DNA of 64,000 bases. Origin: Candidatus Rifleibacteriota bacterium. Lineage in GTDB: Bacteria > Muiribacteriota > Ozemobacteria > Ozemobacterales > Ozemobacteraceae. The position numbers were made by a program, and so were the translations under genes. Below the pieces are notes generated by a model. The model had not been told where the DNA came from and did no database searches. It saw only the letters and a list, made by a program, of their open reading frames with translations. The DNA is taken from the NCBI GenBank assembly GCA_015233155.1, contig JADFYG010000022.1, positions 1 to 64,000 on the forward strand, given 5' to 3'. Of the stretch, positions 19,538 to 29,597 are shown one piece after another. Every line of letters starts with the position of its first letter. Position 1 is the first letter of the stretch.

Positions 19538-20692
19538 TTATGTCTTTTTTATGACCATTATCATGATGTCGTCGTCGAACGTATTTTTTCCGGAAAACTT
19601 CATGGCTTTTTCCAGCAATCGGTCTGCTAAATTCTGGGCGTCGCCGGCTGACTCTTCCAGAATCCAGTTTTCCAGGCGTTCAATTTCATGTGAATGGATG
19701 GAGCCGCTTCCATCCTCTAATTCCGTGAGACCATCGGTGAAGACTACAAGCGTTTCACCTTCGACAAGTTGCATGGATTGAAAATTGTAAGGTTCGCTCA
19801 TTGTGTTAGTGGGAAAAAAACCGAGCGGTGGACCGCCATTAAAAATTCGCCTGATTTTGCGGTCCGGCTGTAGAATGAGTAATGGAAGCGGAGTCGCGCT
19901 GATCATTGATACTGATGATCGCAAAGAGTCCAGCATCAGCAGACAACAGCAAACGAAAGAATCCGCCGGAAATTCTTTTCCGACACAATCATTCAACGCT
20001 TCGAATTTTCTGATATAAGAATCAGGACCTGCAAAACAACTGCGTATCTGCGACTTAAACATGGTACTGAGAAGCGCGGCTGAAACACCGTGCCCACTGA
20101 TGTCACCGAAAATGAACCCCATTTCAGTCACCGTCGCATCGGGTAAAACATCGAAAAAGTCTCCGCCAATCGCAAAAGAAGGTACAAATTTGAAACCGAA
20201 TTCAAAACCCTGCATTGATGGAACTTGCTTCGGAAACAACGATCGGAGCAGCTGTTTTGCCAGAGCGACTTCGAACTGAAAAATCTGGTTTCGCTTCTCG
20301 AGATCTTCAGATGCTCTTTTCAAAGCTATTTGCGTAGTCATCCGGGCATATGCGACGGTGAAATCGAGAGGTTTTGTCAAATAATCGTTTGCTCCTTCTT
20401 TCAGGGCCGCAACGATATCTTCGCTTTGATCCCGTGCAGTGAACATAAGAACCGGGAGCTGTAACGGCGTGAATTTTTTTCTGACTTCCCTGAGAACTTC
20501 AAAGCCATCCATTTCGGGCATGGTTACATCGAGAAGGATCAGATCCAAAACCTGATCCGATAATATGTCCATGGCTTTTTTTCCGGAATCGACTGAAATC
20601 GTTTTGAATCCTCGCTTTTCCAGGCGACGGCAAACTATATCACGATTATTGACCTCGTCGTCTACAACAAGAACTGTTGTGACCTTATTCAT
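19538..20692 (-). CDS. Response regulator with PP2C/SpoIIE phosphatase output (RsbU-like)
   Basis: Protein of 384 aa. The receiver (1-125) has VVDDE, phospho-acceptor LILLDVTMPEMDGF and YLTKPLDF. A short coiled coil (~130-160) connects to a PP2C/SpoIIE-type phosphatase (~170-384) with IGGDFFDV, FGDISGHGVSAAL and FTDGLTELEDGSG, the metal-binding Asp motifs. In the family, phosphorylation of the receiver controls dephosphorylation of an anti-sigma-antagonist or similar partner. Its start overlaps the stop of the preceding receiver gene by 4 bp (ATGA), so they are translated together. No STAS or anti-sigma gene lies nearby. Confidence 0.92.
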   Translation of the reverse strand: MNKVTTVLVVDDEVNNRDIVCRRLEKRGFKTISVDSGKKAMDILSDQVLDLILLDVTMPEMDGFEVLREVRKKFTPLQLPVLMFTARDQSEDIVAALKEGANDYLTKPLDFTVAYARMTTQIALKRASEDLEKRNQIFQFEVALAKQLLRSLFPKQVPSMQGFEFGFKFVPSFAIGGDFFDVLPDATVTEMGFIFGDISGHGVSAALLSTMFKSQIRSCFAGPDSYIRKFEALNDCVGKEFPADSFVCCCLLMLDSLRSSVSMISATPLPLLILQPDRKIRRIFNGGPPLGFFPTNTMSEPYNFQSMQLVEGETLVVFTDGLTELEDGSGSIHSHEIERLENWILEESAGDAQNLADRLLEKAMKFSGKNTFDDDIMIMVIKKT

Positions 20693-21069
20693 GGCATACC
20701 TTCACGTATTTTCAAAAAATCTTTTATTTTCCCTAATATTCTTGAAAAATCAATGGGTTTCAGCTCGAAATCATCGCAACCGGCCGCAATTGCTTTTTCG
20801 CGATCGGAAAACATCGCATGAGCTGTTAAAGCGATGATAGGAATCTGTTTCAATTGAGGATCATTCTTCAGCCGGCGGGCGACTTCCCAGCCGTCGATCT
20901 CGGGAATGCTCAAATCCAGGAGGATTATATCGGGTACATGAAGCGCTGCCATGCTAAGGGCTTGTGCCCCATCGCACGCTAAAATCGTTTCATATCCGCG
21001 TTTTTCAAGGCGGCGCTGCATCAATTCGCGGTTCAACGGGGTATCTTCGACAATAAGGATTTTTGACAT
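20689..21069 (-). CDS. Single-domain response regulator (CheY-like)
   Basis: Receiver-only protein of 126 aa with IVEDTPLNRE, IILLDLSIPEIDGWEV (phospho-Asp) and FELKPIDF (Lys). The start is ATG 21069, sharing one base with the kinase stop (TGATG). Its stop overlaps the next gene by 4 bp. It is the middle member of a kinase, receiver, receiver-phosphatase set. With no output domain, it may shuttle phosphate or compete for it. Confidence 0.92.
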   Translation of the reverse strand: MSKILIVEDTPLNRELMQRRLEKRGYETILACDGAQALSMAALHVPDIILLDLSIPEIDGWEVARRLKNDPQLKQIPIIALTAHAMFSDREKAIAAGCDDFELKPIDFSRILGKIKDFLKIREGMP

Positions 21070-23723
21070 CAACCGTCAATCCTTGCAATGCTCTTTGAAT
21101 CATGCTGATCATCACATATCAAAGAGGAATGAGCGGCCGTTGCGGGAATACGGAAGGTAAAAACCGACCCTTTTCCCAATTCGCTTTCCACTGTGATGTC
21201 GCCCCCCATCAGACAGATGATTCTTTTTGCAATGGCCAAACCAAGGCCGGTACCTCCATACTTTCTTGTGGTCGAAGAATCGCCCTGAGAAAACTCCAGA
21301 AACAATCGCCCGATCTGATCGCCGGTCATGCCGATTCCAGTGTCCCGGATCGAGAATGAGATCATTTCCTTTTCCTGCATGATACAACATTCCATGGTTA
21401 AAGAAATACTGCCATTTTGTGTAAATTTACAACTGTTACCGATCAGATTCAGGAGAATCTGTCGTAATCTCAGCTGGTCTGTCTCTATATCCACAAAACG
21501 CTGACGAAATTCGAATGTGGCTGTATTACTATTTTGTTTTGCAAGCGGAGCAATGAATGCGAAGACACTTTTTATCAGCTCTTCGATCTTTATTTTTTCG
21601 TAATTCAATTTCATTTTGCCAGATTCTATTTTTGACAGATCCAGGATATCGTTGATAATGTCCATGAGATGTCCGGCGGAAGAAATAATTTTTCCCAAAT
21701 CCTTGCCGCAATTATCCTGACCCATTTCTATTGCTTCTTCCTGAAGCATTTCACTGAAACCAATGATGCTGTTCAGAGGCGTTCGAAGTTCATGGCTCAT
21801 TGTCGCCAAAAAGCGACTCTTGGTCTGATTGGCCTCTACGGCTTTATCCGTGGCCCTTTGAAGTTGCCGCTGGAATTTCTTGCGCTCTGAAATATCACGC
21901 AGTATGCAGATTGCATGCCTTGTATTTGACATTTCGAATGACGATAAAGTGATCTCTGCGTCTATTTCCGTTCCGTCCTTCTTGCATGCTTTGAGCTCGA
22001 TGGCTTTACCGGCATCGTTGCCAAAAGCAGCGTCCCGCCACTTGGGAAAATGTCCGGAAAAACGCAACCGTGACTGATGCGGCATTATCGCTTCCGGAAA
22101 CGCCATTCCAATAATTTCGTCTTCGGTAAAACCGAGAATTTTTTTGGCGGCAGGGTTCCAATAACAGATCAGGTCCTGATCATCAATCATGATGATGGCA
22201 TCATATGCCCAGACACTGATGGCGCGGAATTTTTCCTCGCTCTCCCGAAGTGCTTTTTCTATCATTTTTCGCAGTGAAATATCTCTGAAAGAGATAACGG
22301 CACCTATAATCCTGGAATCTTCAAGAATCGGCAGACTGGAAAATTCGACGGGAAACGGAGAATTATTCTTTCTCCAGAAAACAGTTTCGGAATCATGAAT
22401 AGCAATGCCTTCAACAATAGTTTTCATAATGGGACATTTATCAACCGGAAATATTTTTCCGTCGAATGTTGCATGATGCCATGTATCATGGCTTGCCATG
22501 TTCAACAACTCTTCGACTGAATAACCGAGAAGAACGGAGGCCGCCGGATTTACAAAAGTGTGTTTTCCGGAGACATCCAGGCCCAGAAGACCTTCTTTTA
22601 TAGAATTCAGTATCAGGATGTTTTGATTGCTGAGATGTCGGAATTTACTCTCAGTCTCTTCTTTTTCGACAATCTTATTTTGCAGGTTTTGTTCGGAGCT
22701 GGAAAGACGAACGTTGGCTTTCAGAGCCCATAAAAGCAAAATCGCGATACACAGGATCCAATAGCCGTAATTTTTGATGATATCAAGCAATGTTATTTTG
22801 CCAAAGTCTTTGTAACACCCGATTCCAAGACTTCGCATGCAATCCTGGACGGGCTGATAATCCATTGGAATCGTCCAGCCCATGCTTTCAGAATCGCTGG
22901 CCATAATGCTGTCCGGGGGCATTTTCAAAAGTGCTATGGCAACTTTCGTGGAAATTGCTTCGCTTGCGTGCCTGGTGCGGGCAAAAGGCCATTCAGGATA
23001 TAGACGGGTGCTGTGAAGAAACGGAAAGACATCTTCTTCATGTTCCGAATGAGGAGTAGGAATCAGGCGAAATTCATTCAGATTGATCTTCCCAGTCGCA
23101 GCCATCCGTTCAAGGGTATCTGTGCGAACTGTTCCGGCATCGACTCGTCCCTCTTTGACCGCCAAAATGACGGCATCATGCGTTCCGCCGAATTCAAGAC
23201 TGGAGAAATCATTTCCCGGATTGATTCCGTATTCCTTCATTTCGTACCAAGCCATTTGATAGCCGCCGAAGGAAGTCGGGTCAACCGCCATAAACTTTTT
23301 GCCGCGAAGCGTTCCAAGATCAGTCAAATCCGTGCGATCGGCTCTGGTAAAAATGACGCCGCCAAAAAAAGCATATCCTTTTTTAAGAATACGGTTTTTC
23401 AGGGTCGCTATTCTGGTAATGTGGCTTTGAGCTTCGAGGTCAACATACGAAGATGAGTTGGTGATGACAAAATCAATTTGATTATTTTTTATTACAAGCG
23501 GAAGTACATCAAAATTAAGCGGCACGATCTCGAAGACACTGCCTGGAATTTCTCGAGAAAGATATTCGGCCGTAGAGTTCCACATCTGATAACATTTTTC
23601 GATTCCACGATAGGCCAATACTCCGATTTTAATCGAGGGATCGCCGTATACCGAAGAGGAAAAAAAGAGTACAAATGCCCATCCGAGGATGATCGCATAC
23701 CAGGAGCAACGTTTATTATTCAA
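21069..23723 (-). CDS. PhnD-type sensor histidine kinase 1
   Basis: Membrane sensor kinase of about 884 aa. After a signal sequence, a PhnD-like solute-binding domain (~30-310, IKIGVLAYRGIEKCYQMWNS, GTLRGKKFMAVDPTS) lies outside the membrane. A membrane segment (NYGYWILCIAILLLWAL) leads to two PAS domains (~390-640), HisKA with FLATMSHELRTPLNSI and an HATPase domain with LINLIGNSCKFT-like N-box and [12 protein letters not shown]. TtrS-type sensors share this PhnD arrangement; the ligand is unknown. No ATG fits: the likely start is TTG 23723 behind AGGGAC, or TTG 23747. It is the tandem paralogue of the 23757 gene and overlaps the receiver gene downstream. Confidence 0.9.
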   Translation of the reverse strand: MNNKRCSWYAIILGWAFVLFFSSSVYGDPSIKIGVLAYRGIEKCYQMWNSTAEYLSREIPGSVFEIVPLNFDVLPLVIKNNQIDFVITNSSSYVDLEAQSHITRIATLKNRILKKGYAFFGGVIFTRADRTDLTDLGTLRGKKFMAVDPTSFGGYQMAWYEMKEYGINPGNDFSSLEFGGTHDAVILAVKEGRVDAGTVRTDTLERMAATGKINLNEFRLIPTPHSEHEEDVFPFLHSTRLYPEWPFARTRHASEAISTKVAIALLKMPPDSIMASDSESMGWTIPMDYQPVQDCMRSLGIGCYKDFGKITLLDIIKNYGYWILCIAILLLWALKANVRLSSSEQNLQNKIVEKEETESKFRHLSNQNILILNSIKEGLLGLDVSGKHTFVNPAASVLLGYSVEELLNMASHDTWHHATFDGKIFPVDKCPIMKTIVEGIAIHDSETVFWRKNNSPFPVEFSSLPILEDSRIIGAVISFRDISLRKMIEKALRESEEKFRAISVWAYDAIIMIDDQDLICYWNPAAKKILGFTEDEIIGMAFPEAIMPHQSRLRFSGHFPKWRDAAFGNDAGKAIELKACKKDGTEIDAEITLSSFEMSNTRHAICILRDISERKKFQRQLQRATDKAVEANQTKSRFLATMSHELRTPLNSIIGFSEMLQEEAIEMGQDNCGKDLGKIISSAGHLMDIINDILDLSKIESGKMKLNYEKIKIEELIKSVFAFIAPLAKQNSNTATFEFRQRFVDIETDQLRLRQILLNLIGNSCKFTQNGSISLTMECCIMQEKEMISFSIRDTGIGMTGDQIGRLFLEFSQGDSSTTRKYGGTGLGLAIAKRIICLMGGDITVESELGKGSVFTFRIPATAAHSSLICDDQHDSKSIARIDG

Positions 23724-23756
23724 TTCCGCTAAGTCCCTGATGATCAATTGGCATTA

Positions 23757-26378
23757 TCAGTCGTATGTCGATAAAGAAGGATCGATAAGTACAGGAATAT
23801 GTAATATGAAAGTAGAACCTTTTCCCAATTCGCTTTCCACTGTAATGTCGCCTCCCATCAGACATATGATTTTTTTCGCAATGGCCAGGCCGAGACCGGT
23901 TCCTCCATATTTGTGTGAGGTTGAAGAATCCCCTTGCGAAAACTCTTGAAACAATCGACCTATATGTTCGTCCGTCATTCCGATTCCGGTATCTTGTATC
24001 GTGACTGAAATCATTCTCCTGTCCTGCACTACACTACAGTCCAATATTACGGAAATACTTCCGTTATGCGTGAATTTACAACTGTTCCCCAGTAAATTGA
24101 GAAGAATTTGCCTCATTCGCAGCTGGTCTGTTTCTATATCTTCGATGTGACTGAGAATTTCTAAGGCGACAGTATTTCCATTATCCTTTGCAAGCGGAGC
24201 AATGAAAGTAAAAACATTTCTTATCAGATTTTCTAAATTCGTTTTTTCGTAATGAAACTCCATTTTCCCTGATTCGATCTTTGACAGATCAAGAATGTCG
24301 TTAATAATAGCCATAAGATGTCTTGCGGATGAAATAATTTTTTCCAGATCCGCGCTGAAATTATTCAGACCCTTTTCCGTGGTTTCTTCCAGCAGCATTT
24401 CACTGAAACCGATAATGCTGTTCAGTGGTGTTCGAAGCTCATGGCTCATCGTCGCCAGAAAACGGTTTTTGGTCTGATTGGCCTCTACCGCATTATCCGT
24501 GGCGAGTTGAAGTCGTCTCTGGAATTCCTTACGATCTGATATATCCCGGAGGATGCAGATTGCGTGTCTGGCATTTGAAATTTCGAATGAAGATAAAGAT
24601 ATCTCGGCATCGATTTCCATTCCATCCTTTTTGCATGCGCTGAGCTCTATGGATTTCCCGATACTGCTTACATCTGCGCCGTCCCGCCATCCGGGAAAAT
24701 GTTCCGAAAATAATATAAGTGACTTCTGGGACATTATTGCTTCCGGAAAAACCTTCCCGAGAATTTCATCTTCGCTGAAACCCAGAATTTTTTCGGCGGC
24801 AGGGTTCCAGTAACATATGAGACCGCGATTATCGATCATGATAATGGCATCATAAGCCCAGACGCTGATAGCGCGGAACTTTTCCTCGCTCTCTCGAAGA
24901 GCCTGTTCTATCTTTTTTCTCAGTGAAATATCTCTGAAAGAAATAATAGCTCCCCTGATTCCCGAGTCTTCAAGAATCGGCAGACTGGAAAATTCAACCA
25001 GAAGTGAAGAATTATTTTTTTTCCAAAAAACGCCTTCGGAATCGTGAATTGGAACCCCATCGACTATATTATGCAGAATAGGACATTTTTCAGGCGGAAA
25101 TTTCTCTCCATCGGATGTTACATGATGCCAGGTGTTATGACTGGACTTGTTCAACAACTCGTCGATTGGATATCCGAGAAGAGTGGAAGCCGCGGAATTT
25201 ACAAAAGTGTGTATTCCGGACGAATTCAGGCCTATCAAACCTTCCTTTATCGAATTCAATATGAGGCTGTTATGATAGCTAAGATGTCTGAATTTGCGCT
25301 CTGCTACCTCGATTTCAACAATCTTACTCTGCAGGTTTTTTTCGGAACCGGATAGTCGGTGATTGGTTTTCAGTACCAACAGAAACAAACCCAGGATACA
25401 TAGCAGCCAGTAACCGTAGTTTTTTACAATAGCGAGCAGGGTTATTTTGCCAAAATCTTTATAACACCCGATTTTAAGGATGCGCATGCAATCATGAACA
25501 GGCTGGTAATCCATTGGCGAAGTCCAGCCCTTGCTCAGGGAATCACTGGCCATTGGGCTGTCCGGAGGCATTTGCAGCAAAGCGATGGCAACCTTCGTGG
25601 ACATTTCTTCACTGGCGTGTTTCGTACGTGCAAATGGCCATTCCGGGTACAAGATAGTGCTGTGACGAAATGGAAAAAAATCGCTACTGCTCAGGGAATG
25701 AGGGGTTGGAACCAGGCGAAAATCAGTCAGGTTAATCTTGCCTCCCGCCGCCATTCGTTCGAGAGTGTCCGTGCGTACAGTTCCGGCGTCGGCCCTCCCA
25801 TCTTTTACCGCAAAAACGACTGAGTCCAGCGTCTCACAGAATTCGAGACTGGCAAAATCCCTGTCCGGTTCGATTCCGCATTCCCTCATTTCGCGCCAGG
25901 CCATTTGAAATCCGGCAAAGGATGCACGATCAACCGCAAAAAATTTTTTGCCACGAAGTGCGTAAAGACTATTCAAATCAGAACGATCGGATCTGGTAAA
26001 AATGACGCCGCCATAGTAAGAGTAACCTTTTGAAAAAAGGCGGTTTTTCAGCGTCGCTATGCGTGTAATACCATACTCAGCTTCGAGTTCAACATATGAA
26101 GACGGGTTAGCGATGACAAAATCTATTTTGTCATTTTTGACCGCAAATGGTAATGCATCGTAGGAAAGAGCTATTATCTCGAATACTTTTCCTGGAATTT
26201 CACGAGTAAGATATTGCGCGGTGGAATTCCACATCTGATAACATTTTTCTTCTCCACGAGAGGCCAGCACACCTATTTTAATGGTGGGAACCCCGTGAGC
26301 TGAAGAAGTAGAAAATAATAAGACAAATACCAATCCAACAACGATCGATCGCCAATGCAACCGTTGCTTATTCTTCAT
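23757..26378 (-). CDS. PhnD-type sensor histidine kinase 2 (complete copy)
   Basis: Paralogue of the next gene with the same order: signal peptide, PhnD-like domain (IKIGVLASRGEEKCYQMWNS), membrane segment (YWLLCILGLFLLVL), two PAS domains, HisKA (FLATMSHELRTPL, His ~645) and HATPase ([12 protein letters not shown]). From ATG 26378 it is 873 aa; a TTG at 26402 is an alternative. The two kinases differ most in the sensor and PAS regions, so they may read different ligands or hetero-dimerise (inference). It stops about 10 bp before the start region of kinase 1. The first ~1.34 kb of the gene lie in the duplicated segment; copy 1 holds that part as a dead fragment. Confidence 0.92.
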   Translation of the reverse strand: MKNKQRLHWRSIVVGLVFVLLFSTSSAHGVPTIKIGVLASRGEEKCYQMWNSTAQYLTREIPGKVFEIIALSYDALPFAVKNDKIDFVIANPSSYVELEAEYGITRIATLKNRLFSKGYSYYGGVIFTRSDRSDLNSLYALRGKKFFAVDRASFAGFQMAWREMRECGIEPDRDFASLEFCETLDSVVFAVKDGRADAGTVRTDTLERMAAGGKINLTDFRLVPTPHSLSSSDFFPFRHSTILYPEWPFARTKHASEEMSTKVAIALLQMPPDSPMASDSLSKGWTSPMDYQPVHDCMRILKIGCYKDFGKITLLAIVKNYGYWLLCILGLFLLVLKTNHRLSGSEKNLQSKIVEIEVAERKFRHLSYHNSLILNSIKEGLIGLNSSGIHTFVNSAASTLLGYPIDELLNKSSHNTWHHVTSDGEKFPPEKCPILHNIVDGVPIHDSEGVFWKKNNSSLLVEFSSLPILEDSGIRGAIISFRDISLRKKIEQALRESEEKFRAISVWAYDAIIMIDNRGLICYWNPAAEKILGFSEDEILGKVFPEAIMSQKSLILFSEHFPGWRDGADVSSIGKSIELSACKKDGMEIDAEISLSSFEISNARHAICILRDISDRKEFQRRLQLATDNAVEANQTKNRFLATMSHELRTPLNSIIGFSEMLLEETTEKGLNNFSADLEKIISSARHLMAIINDILDLSKIESGKMEFHYEKTNLENLIRNVFTFIAPLAKDNGNTVALEILSHIEDIETDQLRMRQILLNLLGNSCKFTHNGSISVILDCSVVQDRRMISVTIQDTGIGMTDEHIGRLFQEFSQGDSSTSHKYGGTGLGLAIAKKIICLMGGDITVESELGKGSTFILHIPVLIDPSLSTYD

Positions 26379-26396
26379 TTGTATCTTACATGAATT

Positions 26397-26559
26397 TTGC
26401 AAGCTGCACCATGATTAACAAAGGATGCTAACCTGTTAGTTGAGATTTCTCCCTTCGTTCGAAATGACAGCATTGTTTGTCATTCCGAACGAATGTGAGT
26501 AATCTCGCCTGGTGTAAAGAGCAGGGAATATTTAGGCTTCTTTGGTAATTGCAAGCTGC
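26397..26559 (-). mobile_element. Family A MITE-like element inside copy 2
   Basis: The element at 26408-26548, with TTGCAAGCTGC at 26397-26407 and 26549-26559, is the duplicate of the one at 8970-9132. It sits between the receiver gene and kinase 2, interrupting what would otherwise be a tight operon. The insertion therefore predates the 10-kb duplication. Confidence 0.78.
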
Positions 26560-26570
26560 TCTATAACTTC

Positions 26571-26936
26571 TCAGACGCCCAGGTCAACCAGAACCTGGAT
26601 CAATTCATCCTTCGAAAAAGGCTTTAAAAGCGTCTTGCTGGCTCCGAGTCTCTGGGCCATCGAAAGATACTCGATCGAACCACTACGTCCTCCTCCGGAA
26701 ACTGCCACTATTTTTAAGTCAGGAAACTTGGCACGAATGTCAGTAATCGTCTCAATCCCTTCCTTTTCCGGCATGAAGATGTCTGTAATTACAAGATCTA
26801 CAGTCTGTCGGGAAAGGATCTCCAGGCCCTCACGGCCATCTGAAGCCATGATGACTGCAAAACCACTGCTTTCCAGGATCTGCTTCATCAAAAAGCAAAG
26901 CTGAGCGTCATCATCGATAACAAGAATCTGCTTCAC
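26571..26936 (-). CDS. Single-domain response regulator (CheY-like), copy 2
   Basis: Translation is identical to that of 9144-9509: receiver only, phospho-Asp in DLVITDIFMP, GTG start behind GGAGGA. Here it heads a complete cluster on the same strand: receiver, kinase 2, kinase 1, receiver, receiver-phosphatase. This is the functional context from which its role as a partner of the PhnD-type kinases is inferred. Confidence 0.92.
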   Translation of the reverse strand: MKQILVIDDDAQLCFLMKQILESSGFAVIMASDGREGLEILSRQTVDLVITDIFMPEKEGIETITDIRAKFPDLKIVAVSGGGRSGSIEYLSMAQRLGASKTLLKPFSKDELIQVLVDLGV

Positions 26937-27103
26937 GAGTGTCCTCCATGTGCGGACAATAATAAATACGTCTTACAACTGGATATATATGAATGTATCA
27001 CAGATCAATCAAACAGCATACCACGACAACTCATAATTTTGTCTGAAGGGAGAAACCGTGGTAGATTTCATGATCAGGAAAATCCTACCACCGGAGAGCG
27101 ACC

Positions 27104-28201
27104 ATGGAAGAGATCATTCGCGAAGGAAAATGGATCTGCCCCAACTGCAGCCAGAAAAATACTGGAAGCCACATACATTGTCCGTCATGTGGAGCTGCGC
27201 GTGGAAATGTTGAGTTTATCTACGAAGAGGATGGCGAAATAATCAACGATGAGGCGGCAAAGCAGGAAGCCCTCGTCGCTGACTGGGTGTGCGGCTATTG
27301 TTCAACCAGCAATCCCGGTGGTCGAACAACATGCAAACAGTGCAGTGCCGGAAAAGAGTCCGGCAAAGATCGTGAGCAGAAAGATATTCCGATAAGTGAA
27401 CCGGAGCAAACTGCGGCCGAACCATCTTCTGATGCAAAAGCTGCTGCAACAAAGCTGCCCGGTTATTTAAAATTCGGCTGTTTAGCGGTAATTCTATTCT
27501 TTCTGGTGATAATGGGTCTCGAATGCAGGACAACCGAGAGCCTATTTGAAGTGACCGGTTTATCATGGGCCAGGACAATAAAGGTCGAAGAGTTTCAGGC
27601 AGTTCGAAAGAGCGACTGGAAAGATCGCGTGCCGTTGGCCGCAACAAACCTGGAACAGACAAGAAAAGAGCGATCTCAGCGCAAGATTCAGATCGGTGAA
27701 GAAGACGTCGACGAGAGTTATTCCGAGCAGGTTAAAGTCGGAACCAAAAAGGTGAAAACAGGGGTAAAGAACCTTGGAAACGGGCGCTTCAAGGAAACAT
27801 ATACCGACCAGCCAATCTACGAAAATCGTACAAAAACGAGACGGGTGAGAAAACCTGTATATCGTAGCGAACCGATTTATGATACGTGGGTGACGTTCAA
27901 TATCAATGAATGGCGACCAATAGATGAGAAGAAATTATCCGGGACATCTGAAGAACCCAAATGGCCTGACACTGGTGCTTCCGAACATCCGACGGATCGT
28001 CTTGGTGAACGGCGAAATGTCGGTCGTGATGAAATCTATAAGGTCACGTTCAAAACCAGTGACGGTACGATCTACAAAGATGTCGGAACGATCGGAGACA
28101 AAAAGATCGGAGCGGATCTTTTTCTGAAAATGCGCTTACAAACGAAGTGGAAGGCCATGGTCAGTGGCCTCGGCACAATCAAATCAATAGAGAAAAATTA
28201 A
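27104..28201 (+). CDS. Membrane protein with two RanBP2-type zinc fingers, copy 2
   Basis: Same 365-aa product as 9677-10774: two WxCxxC...CxxC fingers, a linker, one membrane segment (~120-140) and a basic Tyr-rich domain. It is divergent from the receiver gene, so the 167-bp gap 26937-27103 probably holds both promoters. It is convergent with the SPFH/zinc-ribbon gene across the 48-bp tandem repeats. The function is unknown; the fingers suggest protein or nucleic-acid binding. Confidence 0.75.
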   Translation: MEEIIREGKWICPNCSQKNTGSHIHCPSCGAARGNVEFIYEEDGEIINDEAAKQEALVADWVCGYCSTSNPGGRTTCKQCSAGKESGKDREQKDIPISEPEQTAAEPSSDAKAAATKLPGYLKFGCLAVILFFLVIMGLECRTTESLFEVTGLSWARTIKVEEFQAVRKSDWKDRVPLAATNLEQTRKERSQRKIQIGEEDVDESYSEQVKVGTKKVKTGVKNLGNGRFKETYTDQPIYENRTKTRRVRKPVYRSEPIYDTWVTFNINEWRPIDEKKLSGTSEEPKWPDTGASEHPTDRLGERRNVGRDEIYKVTFKTSDGTIYKDVGTIGDKKIGADLFLKMRLQTKWKAMVSGLGTIKSIEKN

Positions 28202-28252
28202 CCACGGATGAACACAGTTTGATTTAGTTCGAAAACCACTTTTCTTTGTTAC

Positions 28253-28430
28253 GTGGTTAATTCGCATCCGGTCTTTATCTGTGTCAATCCGTGTTCATCT
28301 GTGGTTAATTCTCGTCCCGTCTTATCTGTGTCCATCCGTGTCCATCTGTGGTTAATTCTCGTCCGGTCTTTATCTGTGTCCATCCGTGTTCATCTGTGGT
28401 TAATTCGCGTCCCGTCTTTATCTGTGGTTA
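28253..28430. repeat. 48-bp imperfect tandem repeats, copy 2
   Basis: Duplicate of 10826-11003 with units starting at 28253, 28301, 28348 and 28396. It lies between two convergent genes. No spacers are present. Confidence 0.85.
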
Positions 28431-29597
28431 TATCTTCTGACCACAGCCAGGACAGAATTTTGTTCCTGGAGCGATTTCGGCCTTACAGCCGGGACATTTC
28501 GCGGAAGCCTGGGTGGCACCGCATTCCGGACAGAATTTAGCACCAGCGGGCATGGGTTTCGCACAGGCGGTGCAGTTTGTCTTTCCCTGCATATTGGGCT
28601 TACCGCAACTCGGGCAGAATTTCGCCCCGGGATCCATTGGGGCCTGGCATGCGCCGCATGTAATTGTAGCCGCCTGGGACTGATGTTGTTGAGACGCCAT
28701 GGGCTGTTGGAACATGCCGGCCATGCCTTGTCCAAGTCCCATGCCGGCGCCGAAACCGACGCCCATTCCGGCGGCTCCGTTGGTGTTTCCGGCGGCGGTG
28801 TTAGTGGCTCTAAGCTGCTCCACCGCTGCATAATTGCCCATACTGCGGGCATCGATATCACCAAGTGCCCTGATGGCATGAGCATCGGCGATCTTGTCCG
28901 AGATTTTGTCTATGCGCTTCTTCGTATCTTCGTCGAAGTCTGTATTCTCGATGCGGAAATCGGACAGATCGAATCCAAGCGCCGTAAAATCTGCTTTCAA
29001 AGCCTCTTTCAGCTTTGCTGAAAGTTCCATGCGATTTTTGTCTATTTCGGCATAACTGAAACCGGATTCGGCGAGGATGTCGGTGAGAGGAGTCAGGATC
29101 CGGTCAACGATCGCCGCCCGAATCTCATCAATGCGATACAGGCCGCGAGTGCTGGAAAAATCGATCAGAAAAGATGCCGGATCAGTGATCTGCAAAGAGA
29201 AGTTTCCGAAAGCACGAAGACCTACAGGGAACTTGTATTTCGGATCGTCGTATTTGATCGGGGCTTTCGTTCCCCATTTCTGATTCAGGAAAGTCGTGGT
29301 TCGCACAAAGTATATATATGCTTTGTGCTCCGACTGGAAACCCTGCATTATTTTGGTCAGAGTTGTCCAGAATGGGATATTGGCGGTTTTTATATCAAAG
29401 AGGCCTGCGTTTGTGTGAATGGCTTCGACGCGCCCCTCATACACGAAAAGCGCTGCCTGGCCAGGACCGACCAGGAGCTTCGAAGCATTTTTGAGCTCGT
29501 CGTCTGAACCATCCCAGCGATAGATCAGGACATCCGCAGGCGGATCCTTCCATTCGATAACGGAACGAAGTTGTGAAGTAAATGATTCCCAGATCAT
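28428..29597 (-). CDS. SPFH-domain protein with C-terminal zinc ribbons, copy 2
   Basis: Same 389-aa product as 11001-12170: SPFH/virion-core-like N-terminal domain, Gly/Met-rich linker, and six CxxC or CxxxC-type half-ribbons at the C-terminus. GGAGGA precedes ATG 29597. It is probably membrane-associated and oligomeric, as SPFH proteins are; no partner protease gene is near. The name virion core protein in some databases reflects a distant match only. Confidence 0.85.
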   Translation of the reverse strand: MIWESFTSQLRSVIEWKDPPADVLIYRWDGSDDELKNASKLLVGPGQAALFVYEGRVEAIHTNAGLFDIKTANIPFWTTLTKIMQGFQSEHKAYIYFVRTTTFLNQKWGTKAPIKYDDPKYKFPVGLRAFGNFSLQITDPASFLIDFSSTRGLYRIDEIRAAIVDRILTPLTDILAESGFSYAEIDKNRMELSAKLKEALKADFTALGFDLSDFRIENTDFDEDTKKRIDKISDKIADAHAIRALGDIDARSMGNYAAVEQLRATNTAAGNTNGAAGMGVGFGAGMGLGQGMAGMFQQPMASQQHQSQAATITCGACQAPMDPGAKFCPSCGKPNMQGKTNCTACAKPMPAGAKFCPECGATQASAKCPGCKAEIAPGTKFCPGCGQKI

